From: Sphingobacterium haloxyli
GTDB lineage: Bacteria; Bacteroidota; Bacteroidia; Sphingobacteriales; Sphingobacteriaceae
Assembly (NCBI RefSeq): GCF_002980525.1
Contig: NZ_PVBQ01000004.1
Location: forward strand, 248,001 to 312,000
Length of the DNA: 64,000 nt
Reading direction: 5' to 3'
Positions 54,197 through 62,688 of the stretch are shown piece after piece; position 1 is the first letter of the stretch, and each line of letters opens with the position of its first letter. Position numbers and translations under genes: made by a program. Under the pieces are notes generated by a model. That model did no database searches. It saw only the letters and a list, made by a program, of their open reading frames with translations, and was not told the origin of the DNA.

Positions 54197-56404
54197 TTAA
54201 TTATCTGCTTCATAGCGTGTTATTCCAGTAATTCCGCTAATTTGCTTTAACGTCTTCATGAGATCCTCCAGCTGTTCGATGTGATTTACAAATACCATAA
54301 TGTTTCCTTCAAAAATCCCCTCATTACTGGTTATAGACAGCGAACGTATATTGACGTTGTATTCTTGTGATATAACGTTTGTTATCTTATTAATAAGCCC
54401 CACATCGTCAATTCCCACAATACGTAATCCAGTCAAGAAAGCAACATTCGGTTGAGAAGACGCCCACTTCGCCTTGAGTATTCGATATCCGTAACTAGCC
54501 ATGAGTTTGGAGGCGTTGGGACAGCTGGTACGATGTATTTTAATGCCGTCATTCACAGTTAAAAATCCAAAGATATCATCACCCGGAATGGGATTACAGC
54601 AGGGCGCCAATGTATAATCAATTTGCTGATAATCGTCACCAATAAGAATGGTGTCGATTTCTTTTTTATTGATTTTTTCTACCAAGCCTGAAACATGTGA
54701 ACTGAAATGGCTTTGTCCAGGCGTATTCGATTTTTCACTTTCTGCGTATTCACGGAGGTTTTTTATGTCGATGTTGCCCTTGGCTACGTTGTAGAAAAGT
54801 TCTTGGGAGCTAGGGTACTTAAAGTAATTAGCAATCTTATTAATATTATCTGTGTTGTAGGTGATTTTTAAGGATTTTAATTTGCGTTCTAGAATCTCCT
54901 TACCATCTTCCGCAACACGTCTTTTTTCTTCTTTCAACGAAGACCGTATTTTTGATTTCGCTTTTGCCGTAACAACGAAATTGAGCCAGTCCTCTTTTGG
55001 CGTTTGCTTACTGGAGGTGATAATTTCAACCTGATCGCCATTTTGCAGCGGGTGGCTGAGCGGAACTAATTTGTGATTGACTTTAGCACCTATACAGGTT
55101 GCGCCGATATCGGAATGTATTTCAAATGCAAAATCTAACGCGGTGGCCCCATTTGGTAACTGGACCAATGTGCCCTTGGGAGTGAAAATAAATATCTCGT
55201 CCGAGAACAAATTCATCTTAAAGTCGTCCACGAAATCCATTGCGTTTTGCTCCGGACTACTTAATAGGTTCCGAACATTTTGTATCCACTGATCCAGCCC
55301 ACTGTCGGAGTTAGATTCTTTGTACTTCCAATGTGCCGCAAACCCTTTCTCGGCGATTTCGTTCATCCGTTTTGTACGAATCTGTACTTCCACCCACTGG
55401 CCTCGCGGGCCCATCACGGTAGTATGCAGCGATTCATAACCATTTCCTTTTGGGGAAGAAACCCAATCCCGTAGTCGGTCCGGATTAGGGCGGTACAGAT
55501 CCGTAACGATGGAATATACTTTCCAACACTCTGTTTTCTCTCTTTCTGCAGGGGTATCAATGATGATCCGGATGGCGAATAAATCATATACTTCTTCAAA
55601 CGGGATAGACTTTTTACGCATCTTGTTCCAGATGGAATAAATAGATTTTGGACGTCCAAACACTTCAGCCTTGATACCCTGTTCCTCTAATATTTTCTTA
55701 ACGGGTTCGATAAAGTCAGCTACAAATTTTTCACGTTCTGCCTTCTTTTCATTCAGTTTTCGTGCGATGAATTTGTAAGTATCTGGGTCGGTATACTTCA
55801 TAGAGAGGTCCTCCAATTCAGATTTTATAGCATAGAGGCCTAAGCGGTGTGCAAGAGGAGCGTATAAATAACTCGTTTCCGAAGCGATTTTCAGCTGCTT
55901 ATGCCGCGCCATAAACTCCATTGTGCGCATATTGTGAAGGCGATCCGCAAGTTTGATTAAAATAACGCGTACATCATCAGCCAAAGTGAGCAGCATTTTA
56001 CGGAAATTTTCCGCCTGCATTGAGCTATTGGGGTCGAAAATTCCCGATATTTTAGTTAGCCCGTCAATAATCCGAGCTACCTTTTTGCCAAATTGCGCCT
56101 CTATGTCCTGTAAGGTAATAGACGTGTCCTCCACCACATCGTGTAGCAAAGCACAGACGATGGAAGTTGTCCCTAACCCAATTTCTTCTGCTGCTATTTG
56201 TGCAACCGCTATAGGGTGGTATATGTATGGTTCACCTGATTTGCGACGCATATCTTTGTGGCTTTCCAACGCAAGGTCAAAAGCTCTGCGGATCTCTCGT
56301 TTATCACCTCTTTGCAAAGTAGGTTTGCAGGCTCTAAGTAATGCGCGATACCTCTTCCTAATTTCCTTATTTTCTGCCTCGATATCAATCTCAAATTCTT
56401 CCAT
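54197..56404 (-). CDS. rel: Bifunctional (p)ppGpp synthetase/hydrolase (Rel/SpoT)
   Basis: A 735-residue stringent-response enzyme with the full domain set: HD hydrolase (HPIAVAQ near 62 and LLHDVVEDTSI near 87, both intact), RelA/SpoT synthetase (EVYDLFAIRIII and SSPKGNGYESLHTTVMG), TGS (IFIFTPKGTLVQLPNG), a Cys/His-rich segment (APCCNPIPGDDIFGFL) and a C-terminal ACT domain (about 665-735). Both active sites look functional, so it should both make and degrade (p)ppGpp. It is the only such gene in the window. It diverges from the DUF4294 gene across a 144-base gap containing a 9-bp inverted repeat. Confidence 0.95.
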   Translation of the reverse strand: MEEFEIDIEAENKEIRKRYRALLRACKPTLQRGDKREIRRAFDLALESHKDMRRKSGEPYIYHPIAVAQIAAEEIGLGTTSIVCALLHDVVEDTSITLQDIEAQFGKKVARIIDGLTKISGIFDPNSSMQAENFRKMLLTLADDVRVILIKLADRLHNMRTMEFMARHKQLKIASETSYLYAPLAHRLGLYAIKSELEDLSMKYTDPDTYKFIARKLNEKKAEREKFVADFIEPVKKILEEQGIKAEVFGRPKSIYSIWNKMRKKSIPFEEVYDLFAIRIIIDTPAEREKTECWKVYSIVTDLYRPNPDRLRDWVSSPKGNGYESLHTTVMGPRGQWVEVQIRTKRMNEIAEKGFAAHWKYKESNSDSGLDQWIQNVRNLLSSPEQNAMDFVDDFKMNLFSDEIFIFTPKGTLVQLPNGATALDFAFEIHSDIGATCIGAKVNHKLVPLSHPLQNGDQVEIITSSKQTPKEDWLNFVVTAKAKSKIRSSLKEEKRRVAEDGKEILERKLKSLKITYNTDNINKIANYFKYPSSQELFYNVAKGNIDIKNLREYAESEKSNTPGQSHFSSHVSGLVEKINKKEIDTILIGDDYQQIDYTLAPCCNPIPGDDIFGFLTVNDGIKIHRTSCPNASKLMASYGYRILKAKWASSQPNVAFLTGLRIVGIDDVGLINKITNVISQEYNVNIRSLSITSNEGIFEGNIMVFVNHIEQLEDLMKTLKQISGITGITRYEADN

Positions 56405-56455
56405 ATACGCAGTGAAAAAAGTTGCTTTTATATTTTTTTGTTCGTAATTTTATTG

Positions 56456-56491
56456 TTGTTTTCCCAGTCGTGTGAGACGGCCGGAAAACAA
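56456..56491. promoter_or_regulatory. Inverted repeat in the rel/DUF4294 divergent gap
   Basis: TTGTTTTCC (56456-56464) and GGAAAACAA (56483-56491) form a perfect 9-bp inverted repeat around 18 bases, with an inner GTC/GAC pair. Its place between divergent genes suggests a shared operator or a hairpin in one of the leaders. Confidence 0.35.
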
Positions 56492-56548
56492 TATATAAAT
56501 ATAGCAATTTTTTTATGTATTTGGAATACATTAACATTTTTTAGGGGG

Positions 56549-57190
56549 ATGAAACGGTCTTTTGTATGGGGTTTATTTTGGGTCTTCTTACTGCCATTTA
56601 CAGGCAAAGGACAGACGTTGCAGGTTCCCCATTACGGAGAGGGGGAGGGTGGAACGTTGCAGCATTATCCAACCACCCGTTTAGAAAGTGGAGAGGTGGT
56701 TCCCTGGTTTCCTATAAAAGATGTCGTCGTGACGGCTAGACGTACATTTAAGACAGAAGAGGAGCGGTTGAAATATCTCCGTTTAGAACGGAACGTGTTG
56801 CGGGTATTGCCTTATGCGATTTATGCACAAAAACGATACGAACAATTGGATCGTGAAATCGCACTTGCGTCGTCCAAAAGGGAAGAAAAGCGGCTAATAA
56901 AGACTTGTGAAGACGAGATTAAAGAAAAATTCAGAACAGAAATAAAAAACCTCAGTATTTCCCAGGGAGCAATCTTAATCAAGCTTGTGCAACGCCAAAC
57001 CGGGAATAGTAGTTATGAGCTTGTGCGAGAGATGAAGGGAGGTCTTTCTGCTTTTTTCTATCAGTCAGTGGCAAAAGTGTTTGGTCACAACCTAAAATCG
57101 GTTTATGATCCCGAAGACGATTATGAAATTGAAAATATTATCCGGAGTTACGAGCGAGTACGGCCGATAAAAAATTTATATAATTATTAA
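56549..57190 (+). CDS. DUF4294 family protein
   Basis: A 213-residue secreted Bacteroidota protein. I start it at ATG 56549 (MKRSFVWGLFWVFLLPF), which gives a signal peptide with cleavage near GKGQ; the frame is open from 56438 but the extra residues look non-coding. The conserved core runs from VPWFPIKDVVVTARRTF through ERLKYLRLERNVLRVLPYA and ISQGAILIKLVQRQTGNSSYEL to GHNLKSVYDPEDDYEIE. Function is unknown. The glutathione peroxidase gene follows after 19 bases. Confidence 0.85.
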   Translation: MKRSFVWGLFWVFLLPFTGKGQTLQVPHYGEGEGGTLQHYPTTRLESGEVVPWFPIKDVVVTARRTFKTEEERLKYLRLERNVLRVLPYAIYAQKRYEQLDREIALASSKREEKRLIKTCEDEIKEKFRTEIKNLSISQGAILIKLVQRQTGNSSYELVREMKGGLSAFFYQSVAKVFGHNLKSVYDPEDDYEIENIIRSYERVRPIKNLYNY

Positions 57191-57209
57191 ATTAATAGTA
57201 AGGAAGGCT

Positions 57210-57701
57210 ATGCAGACGGTTTATGATTTTCACGGGCTACAGTTTAACGGAGAGAAGAAATCGCTGCAGGATTATTCTGGCAAAGTTTTGATGATCGTAA
57301 ACACAGCCAGCCAATGTTTCTTTACCAAGCAATTTAAATCGTTGGAGCAATTATATCAGAAATATAAAGACGAGGGATTCGAAATTTTAGCTTTCCCCTC
57401 CAACGATTTTCGAGCGCAGGAGCCGATGACAGGTTTACAATTGGAAACGTTTTGCCGGATACAGCAACAGGTTACCTTCCCGGTGTTTAAACGCATACAT
57501 GTCGTTGGTGCATATTGTGATCCGCTATTTAGATTTCTGTCTGAAAAAGATTTAAATGGGCGTGTAGCCGTTAAGCCCTTATGGAATTTTCACAAATATC
57601 TTGTAAACAAACAAGGTGAGGTCGTCGACTATTTTTATAGTATGACAAGCCCTCAGGCGAGGCGAGTAATGACAAAAATCGAAAAATTGATTGCAGAATG
57701 A
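57210..57701 (+). CDS. Glutathione peroxidase family (Cys-type) thiol peroxidase
   Basis: A 163-residue Cys-GPx that reduces peroxides, most likely with thioredoxin. The catalytic set is complete: C36 in NTASQC, Q70 in RAQEP, and W125-N126 in PLWNF. A resolving Cys is probably C82 in TFCRIQ. The usual CGLT after the active Cys reads CFFT here. The Cys codon is a normal TGT, not a selenocysteine stop. It lies upstream of bshB1, consistent with a small thiol/oxidative-stress group, though bshB1 has its own promoter. Confidence 0.92.
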   Translation: MQTVYDFHGLQFNGEKKSLQDYSGKVLMIVNTASQCFFTKQFKSLEQLYQKYKDEGFEILAFPSNDFRAQEPMTGLQLETFCRIQQQVTFPVFKRIHVVGAYCDPLFRFLSEKDLNGRVAVKPLWNFHKYLVNKQGEVVDYFYSMTSPQARRVMTKIEKLIAE

Positions 57702-57734
57702 GATAGCGGTTGCGTCCGTATCCTTTGCTCTCAC

Positions 57735-57765
57735 TTGCCAAACTTTACTGAAATTCCTACTTTTG
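57735..57765 (+). promoter_or_regulatory. Promoter for bshB1 (and probably mnmE)
   Basis: TTG (57735-57737), 20-base spacer, TACTTTTG (57758-57765), matching the Bacteroidota consensus exactly. The bshB1 ATG at 57783 is 17 bases downstream, so the leader is very short. The site also argues against using the in-frame start at 57735. Confidence 0.62.
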
Positions 57766-57782
57766 GAACAAAGAAACGTAGT

Positions 57783-58502
57783 ATGAAGTTGGATTTAATG
57801 GTGATGACTGTTCATCCCGATGACGCCGAATTGGGGGCGGGGGGAACGATTGCGAAATATGTTGCAGCAGGTAAAAAGGTGGGTATTATCGATTTGACAC
57901 GGGGTGAATTGGGAACACGTGGCACTCCCGAGATCCGGATACAAGAAGCAACCAAAGCGGCTAGTATCCTGGGCGTCGAGATTCGTGAGAACTTGGATCT
58001 ACGTGATGGTTTTTTTGCTAATGACGAGGAAAGCCAACGCTGTATTATGCGTGTCGTGCGTAAATATCAACCTGAAATTGTAATAACCAATGCGCTGGAA
58101 GATCGCCATCCCGATCATGGGCGAGCAAGCAAACTGGTTAATGATGCACTTTTCCTAAGCGGACTACGTCGGATTGAGACGATTTATGAAGGCCAGGCCC
58201 AAGAGGCTTTTCGTCCGCGCCTTCAATTGCAAGTGATACAAGACAAATATATTCAACCAAATATTCTAATAGATATTACAGATTTTTGGGCAAAGAAAGA
58301 GCAATCTATTTTAGCCTATACTACACAATTTAACGTTTCGGGAGACGACGATGAGCCACAAACTTATATTTCGAATCCCGATTTCATGGAATCAACACGA
58401 GGTAGAGCCGCGGAATTGGGTCGAAATATCCAGGCCAAGTATGCCGAAGGTTTTACTGCGCGTAAGCTCTTAGGGGTGCATGACATTTTTCAACTGATCT
58501 AA
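57783..58502 (+). CDS. bshB1: Bacillithiol biosynthesis deacetylase (LmbE family)
   Basis: A 239-residue zinc-dependent LmbE/PIG-L deacetylase. The metal motif is HPDD (residues 11-14) after LDLMVMTV, with a further RHPDHGRAS site near 108-116. The overall pattern, including ELGAGGTIAKYVAAGKKVG and TRGELGTRGTPEIR, is that of BshB1, which removes the acetyl group from GlcNAc-malate in bacillithiol synthesis; Bacteroidota commonly make bacillithiol. The start at 57783 fits the family N-terminus. bshA and bshC are not in the window. Confidence 0.88.
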   Translation: MKLDLMVMTVHPDDAELGAGGTIAKYVAAGKKVGIIDLTRGELGTRGTPEIRIQEATKAASILGVEIRENLDLRDGFFANDEESQRCIMRVVRKYQPEIVITNALEDRHPDHGRASKLVNDALFLSGLRRIETIYEGQAQEAFRPRLQLQVIQDKYIQPNILIDITDFWAKKEQSILAYTTQFNVSGDDDEPQTYISNPDFMESTRGRAAELGRNIQAKYAEGFTARKLLGVHDIFQLI

Positions 58503-58524
58503 GAGATAATTGTATCTTTGTTCC

Positions 58525-59934
58525 ATGTCAACAGGATTAGTTTCGAAAGATACAATCGTAGCTTTAGCGACGTCGCCGGGTGTGAACGGAGCAATCGCGG
58601 TTATCCGTTTATCCGGTCCGCAAGCGATTACGATTACCAACGCTATATTCAAAGGGAAAGATCTCCTAAACCAGCAATCTCATACAATTCATTTCGGCAC
58701 CATACGAGATGGGAGCGAAATAATTGATGAAGTATTAGTTTCCCTTTTTAAGGGGCCCCATTCCTACACTAAAGAAGACGTGGTTGAACTTTCTACCCAC
58801 AACTCGAAATACATCATCGAACGCCTGATAGGTCTATTGATCAAGAAAGGGGCTAGGGCCGCGCAGGCAGGGGAGTTTACATTACGAGCATTTTTAAATG
58901 GCGGTATGGATCTATCGCAAGCAGAAGCTGTTGCGGATCTGATCGCTTCAGAAAACAAATCTTCCCATGAAATAGCGATGAACCAAATGCGTGGGGGAAT
59001 CAGTAGCAAGCTGCAAAAAATGCGTGAGCAGTTGATAAATTTTACGGCGCTATTGGAGCTCGAGCTTGATTTCGGAGAAGAAGATGTAGAATTTGCAGAC
59101 CGAGCACAATTCGAGGCCTTAGTGCAAGAGCTTAAAATGCACGTTGCGAAGCTAATCCAGTCGTTTGCATACGGAAACGCGATAAAACATGGCGTCCCTG
59201 TCGCCATTATAGGGAAACCCAACGCCGGGAAATCAACATTGCTTAATACGCTACTTGACGAAGAGCGCGCTATCGTTAGCGATATTGCTGGAACCACCCG
59301 TGATACCATAGAAGAGTCTATAAATTTAGATGGAATTACTTTTCGATTTATCGATACAGCTGGATTGAGGGAAACAGTTGACGCCATAGAGGCTATTGGT
59401 GTCACCAAAGCCAAAGAAAAGGTTAGGCAAGCGAAGGTCTTATTATATTTATACGACGATAGGGACAGTACTGCGGATGAAGTTATTGCACAGATTAAGG
59501 AGCTGTATTACGACGGTCTGATTGTTATTTTAGTTCGTAATAAAATCGATTTGCATGGCGGATATCACCCCAACGAAATGGATACAATCATCACCGGTGC
59601 CTTATCTGCCAATTACAGCGATTCGCTAATTGCAATTTCCGCGAAGGATAGCGATAGTGTAGAATCTTTGAAAAGCGTTTTGCTAGACAAGATCCGCGAA
59701 ACGAAAATGGAGGATCAACAGATTATTACCAATACCCGTCACGTCGAAGCGCTAGAGCATGCCTTTAACGCGCTCGAACAAGTGGAACAAGGACTAGGTA
59801 TGCGTCTTCCAGGTGATTTACTTGCTCACCATGTACGGGAAGCATTGAGACATATATCTAGTATAACGGGAGATATCGATGTCGATAGGGATATTTTGGG
59901 GACGATTTTCGGTAAATTTTGTATCGGGAAGTAA
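58525..59934 (+). CDS. mnmE: tRNA modification GTPase MnmE (TrmE)
   Basis: A 469-residue GTPase that with MnmG installs the 5-carboxymethylaminomethyl group on wobble uridines. It has the N-terminal folate-binding domain (DTIVALATSPGVNGAIAVIR), a helical domain split by the G domain, G1 GKPNAGKST, G2/G3 DIAGTTRD and DTAGLR, G4 NKID, and the conserved C-terminal CIGK with the essential Cys. I use ATG 58525 as start. A TATCTTTG box at 58513-58520 lies four bases before it. Confidence 0.96.
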   Translation: MSTGLVSKDTIVALATSPGVNGAIAVIRLSGPQAITITNAIFKGKDLLNQQSHTIHFGTIRDGSEIIDEVLVSLFKGPHSYTKEDVVELSTHNSKYIIERLIGLLIKKGARAAQAGEFTLRAFLNGGMDLSQAEAVADLIASENKSSHEIAMNQMRGGISSKLQKMREQLINFTALLELELDFGEEDVEFADRAQFEALVQELKMHVAKLIQSFAYGNAIKHGVPVAIIGKPNAGKSTLLNTLLDEERAIVSDIAGTTRDTIEESINLDGITFRFIDTAGLRETVDAIEAIGVTKAKEKVRQAKVLLYLYDDRDSTADEVIAQIKELYYDGLIVILVRNKIDLHGGYHPNEMDTIITGALSANYSDSLIAISAKDSDSVESLKSVLLDKIRETKMEDQQIITNTRHVEALEHAFNALEQVEQGLGMRLPGDLLAHHVREALRHISSITGDIDVDRDILGTIFGKFCIGK

Positions 59935-59958
59935 GGGGTTTATAGTAGGGCCATGGTA

Positions 59959-59991
59959 AAAAGATCCTGAAGTTTCTCTTCAAGACCTTTT
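59959..59991. terminator. Probable bidirectional terminator after mnmE
   Basis: 59959-59972 pairs with 59978-59991 over 14 positions with two mismatches, around a TTTCT loop, with an A-run on the left and T4 on the right. It lies between the converging mnmE and baeRF-like genes. Confidence 0.45.
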
Positions 59992-60068
59992 AATGGCTTA
60001 ATTATACCTTGATTAGGGATGCTACATCATCATTGTCTCCGCTAGAGAGTGCTTATCAGGATGTCGGG

Positions 60069-61193
60069 CTATTGATAACGATTAATAGTGAAAATACCTG
60101 TTTCAGATGGCATTTCTTCTGTGTCAAGTGCAATTACGCTGCCGCCATAATTAAACGCCAAACATGCTAGCTCGTTGATTACATCGGTATGCCGTCCATT
60201 ATTTGTTACTATATCACGTTTTTGCATATCAATATGACCGTCGATAGATTTACCATTTTCGATGCAAAGCACTTCCACTTTACCGTCTATAACGTCTCTT
60301 ACCACATCGCCAATATCCAAACTACTTAAGTTTTCGGATAATGCAAGTTGGTACCGTTCTAAAAGTTCTTCTTTTCGTTTCTCGCGTATTTTGTCAAAGA
60401 CTTCCTGTACCTTTTCTAGTAAAGCTGTTTTGCTTAGGGAGTGCGGGTTTATTTCTATATGGATTGGCGAAAAATTGTGATGTTTGCTAATACGTATAAA
60501 GTGATTTAGATGCTCAGGTAATGTGACCACCAAAAGAGGAACATCGTGAGGCATAGGATAGTGTTCTAGAATAGCTTGATCTACTTTTCTAAAAAATCGG
60601 TTCATATCAATATCTTCTTCTTGACTTTTTTCCATGTAGCCATGAAGCCCAGCCCCTTCTACAACATTTCCATGCAAGTGGTTGTTGGTGAGCTCTTTGC
60701 CTAATGCTTCTTTCATGCTGGTAGGCACCTTGTCTTTTATTTCCAGTTCTTGAATTTGGTATTTGTCCCCCACATAAAGTTTAACATCATCCAACGCTAG
60801 CGCTAAGAGATAATAAGGTTGGTTTTCATGATATAGCTTAAACAGCGGTTTTATACAAAATGAGTCGGCCACGCAGGTTATTTCTTGTACTTTTTCAGGT
60901 AAACGTAAAATTAGGGTATCTCGCGAAGATACGAAAATAGCAAGTCCTTGCGCGTTATGATCCCAAAAAGCTTTGTCGTCTATGAGTTTTTCCAACGGTT
61001 GGATTATTTTTTGATGCTGATCGAGCTCGTTGTCCTTGATATACTGGAGCGTCTTTTTATAAAGATTTTTGAAGGTGATGGGGTCCGTCGCATTTGCGGG
61101 ATGTACGCGATGAGTCGGCATGTAAATCGAGATACAAGGTTCATCTTGGATTGCCGTCAATTCTTTCAGTAATTTCAAATCGATTGTCTGCAT
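60069..61193 (-). CDS. baeRF-like (bacterial archaeo-eukaryotic release factor fold) protein
   Basis: A 374-residue cytoplasmic protein. I start it at ATG 61193 (MQTIDLKLLKELTAIQDEPCISIYMPTHRV); the frame extends to 61286 without support. The opening, the middle RFFRKVDQAILEHY and VPLLVVTLPEHLNHF, and the end DVINELACLAFNYGGSVIAL resemble the baeRF families, bacterial relatives of the eRF1 middle and C-terminal domains proposed to act on ribosomes or RNA in stress. The usual GGQ of real release factors is not seen. The function in bacteria is largely predicted. Identification is by pattern memory, hence medium confidence. Confidence 0.65.
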   Translation of the reverse strand: MQTIDLKLLKELTAIQDEPCISIYMPTHRVHPANATDPITFKNLYKKTLQYIKDNELDQHQKIIQPLEKLIDDKAFWDHNAQGLAIFVSSRDTLILRLPEKVQEITCVADSFCIKPLFKLYHENQPYYLLALALDDVKLYVGDKYQIQELEIKDKVPTSMKEALGKELTNNHLHGNVVEGAGLHGYMEKSQEEDIDMNRFFRKVDQAILEHYPMPHDVPLLVVTLPEHLNHFIRISKHHNFSPIHIEINPHSLSKTALLEKVQEVFDKIREKRKEELLERYQLALSENLSSLDIGDVVRDVIDGKVEVLCIENGKSIDGHIDMQKRDIVTNNGRHTDVINELACLAFNYGGSVIALDTEEMPSETGIFTINRYQ

Positions 61194-61362
61194 AATAGTT
61201 ATATTTAATGAATGCATTGATTTACGTTTAAACGTTTCTTCGTAGGAAGATTCCAAATAGGAATAAAATCGTCCTATTATATTCATGTAGCCTGTATATA
61301 AAACAGCGTAGTTAAATAGATGTTTAGAAAAGTTTACGATAATTCCAATAAAGCATAAACAA

Positions 61363-61392
61363 AAAATACCGGAGCGAGAACTCCGGTATTTT
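61363..61392. terminator. Intrinsic terminator downstream of the DinB-fold gene
   Basis: AAAATACCGGAG (61363-61374) pairs perfectly with CTCCGGTATTTT (61381-61392), 12 bp, loop CGAGAA. On the minus strand it ends in a T-run (TTTTTTG), so it terminates the 61469-62164 gene. Confidence 0.8.
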
Positions 61393-61468
61393 CACCTAAC
61401 CGATTATAATCTATTATGAAATACGTGTAAAACGGCATACTCTTACCATTTCATTCGATCGTCTAGTT

Positions 61469-62164
61469 TTATTTGTTTTTTGGGTAATCAGGGTGCGATT
61501 TAACTTCTTCGATCTGTAGAATATGTCTATCAGAGTGCGTCGTGATGAATAATAAGCTCTGGTAACCGTCTACTGGGCCCGCTGGGCTTTGGCTAACATG
61601 GCTCCGTAAAGCGTCTATATCTGCATTTTTTATATAATCGATTATCGAGGCTCGTCCGTTTTCAAAGGCCATTAAGGCCTCATTTACATTTTTGTATTTT
61701 CCAGTCGGTTTAAGTATTTCAGGAGCTTGATGTTTTTCATTCCTATTTGTCATACTATTGAGGATTTCTTCGTCAGTATTACCCGGTTTTTGAGAATTTT
61801 TAGATACGTTAGGTTTTGAAATCGCTTGTTTGAACATTTCAAAAATCAGTGGCTCTGATAAAATGATGTGCTCTATACATTGGCTGATAGACCATTGATC
61901 TTCTCCCGGACTAAAGTGCAGCTGTTCTTCAGTAAGTCCCGACACACTGGTCTTTAAATTTACGGCAGTCTGGTTGTAATGCGTAAGTAGTTTTTGAATA
62001 TCACGACTGCTGTCTGGTTCGACGATGTATTCCGAGACAGGAATAGCCTGTTTAGAAGGTGTGACACTTTTTCCCGTACCATACGCCTTTACGCTTGTAT
62101 TATCCAACAGTAGAACGGCAAAAAGTGTTGCCGTCCAAGCGAAGTGTGCCATGTTTTTTTTCAT
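61469..62164 (-). CDS. Secreted DinB/DUF664-fold protein
   Basis: A 231-residue exported protein of the DinB-like (YfiT/DUF664, four-helix bundle) superfamily, not to be confused with polymerase IV. I start it at ATG 62164, which gives a signal peptide (MKKNMAHFAWTATLFAVLLL, cleavage near VKA). The family pieces are GLTEEQLHFSPGEDQWSISQCIEHI and the C-terminal TTHSDRHILQIEEV with its metal-binding His pair. Related proteins bind divalent metals; some act as thiol-dependent transferases. Substrate unknown. It has a strong terminator. Confidence 0.82.
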   Translation of the reverse strand: MKKNMAHFAWTATLFAVLLLDNTSVKAYGTGKSVTPSKQAIPVSEYIVEPDSSRDIQKLLTHYNQTAVNLKTSVSGLTEEQLHFSPGEDQWSISQCIEHIILSEPLIFEMFKQAISKPNVSKNSQKPGNTDEEILNSMTNRNEKHQAPEILKPTGKYKNVNEALMAFENGRASIIDYIKNADIDALRSHVSQSPAGPVDGYQSLLFITTHSDRHILQIEEVKSHPDYPKNK

Positions 62165-62282
62165 AAGGATTCGAACTTTAATGTTAATATTCTGTATTGA
62201 TAAATAGGTATCCTTTACAATAATATCAATTTTTTTGAATAAGATACTTGACCTAAGACAAGATTTTTTCACTATAACCACG

Positions 62283-62300
62283 CGAAATACGTGTATTTCG
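62283..62300. promoter_or_regulatory. 18-base palindrome in the divergent gap 62165-62414
   Basis: CGAAATAC (62283-62290), GT, GTATTTCG (62293-62300), perfect arms. The 12-mer GAAATACGTGTA within it recurs at 61418-61429, on the other side of the DinB-fold gene. Nearby, AAATACCTA (62317-62325) and TAGGTATTT (62350-62358) are another inverted repeat. These may be operators for the two divergent genes. Confidence 0.4.
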
Positions 62301-62414
62301 GTTAATCGAAATGTATAAATACCTAAATTATCCTTAGGGGCAACTATAGTAGGTATTTTATTGTTATACAACTGGTTTAAATAATATACTAAGTTTATAA
62401 TAAATTGTACAGCT

Positions 62415-62621
62415 ATGAAAAGAATTGTTTTTTTTACACTTATGTGTGGCCTGCTAGGCACCGGATGTGGTGGCAATAGAAGTGAAAACTCCGACTCGAT
62501 TGACAGAAGAGATACAATGGGAGACCAGAATTACAGAAATGGGAGATCGACTACAGATACGACGATAAGAGATAGTGTGGATTCTGTGTTGCCTCCTACA
62601 CCACCGCCAGCTACACCTTAA
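62415..62621 (+). CDS. Small lipoprotein, 68 aa
   Basis: A short exported lipoprotein: hydrophobic signal (MKRIVFFTLMCGLLGTGC) with lipobox LGTGC and Cys18, then a polar, Asp/Ser/Thr/Arg-rich tail ending in a proline-rich PPTPPPATP. Such entericidin-like or anchor-type small lipoproteins are common and mostly uncharacterised. Proper signal, start codon and stop support a real gene. Confidence 0.72.
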   Translation: MKRIVFFTLMCGLLGTGCGGNRSENSDSIDRRDTMGDQNYRNGRSTTDTTIRDSVDSVLPPTPPPATP

Positions 62622-62688
62622 TTCATCATTAGATCATATGTTGGCGAAACTGTGTTCTCTTTTGACACAGAATATTACGAATAAATAA

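Noticed and set aside
55953..56447. 164-codon plus-strand frame opposite the Rel HD domain
   Set aside because: Ser/Ile-rich mirror of a conserved gene; no motif.
57210..57701. Possible selenoprotein or catalytically altered glutathione peroxidase
   Set aside because: The active residue is encoded by TGT (Cys) and the Gln, Trp and Asn partners are present; only the flanking CFFT and FPSND segments differ from the usual pattern.
58764..59414. 216-codon open frame on the minus strand inside mnmE
   Set aside because: Ser/Ala-rich shadow of the mnmE GTPase gene, with no motif, signal or independent context.
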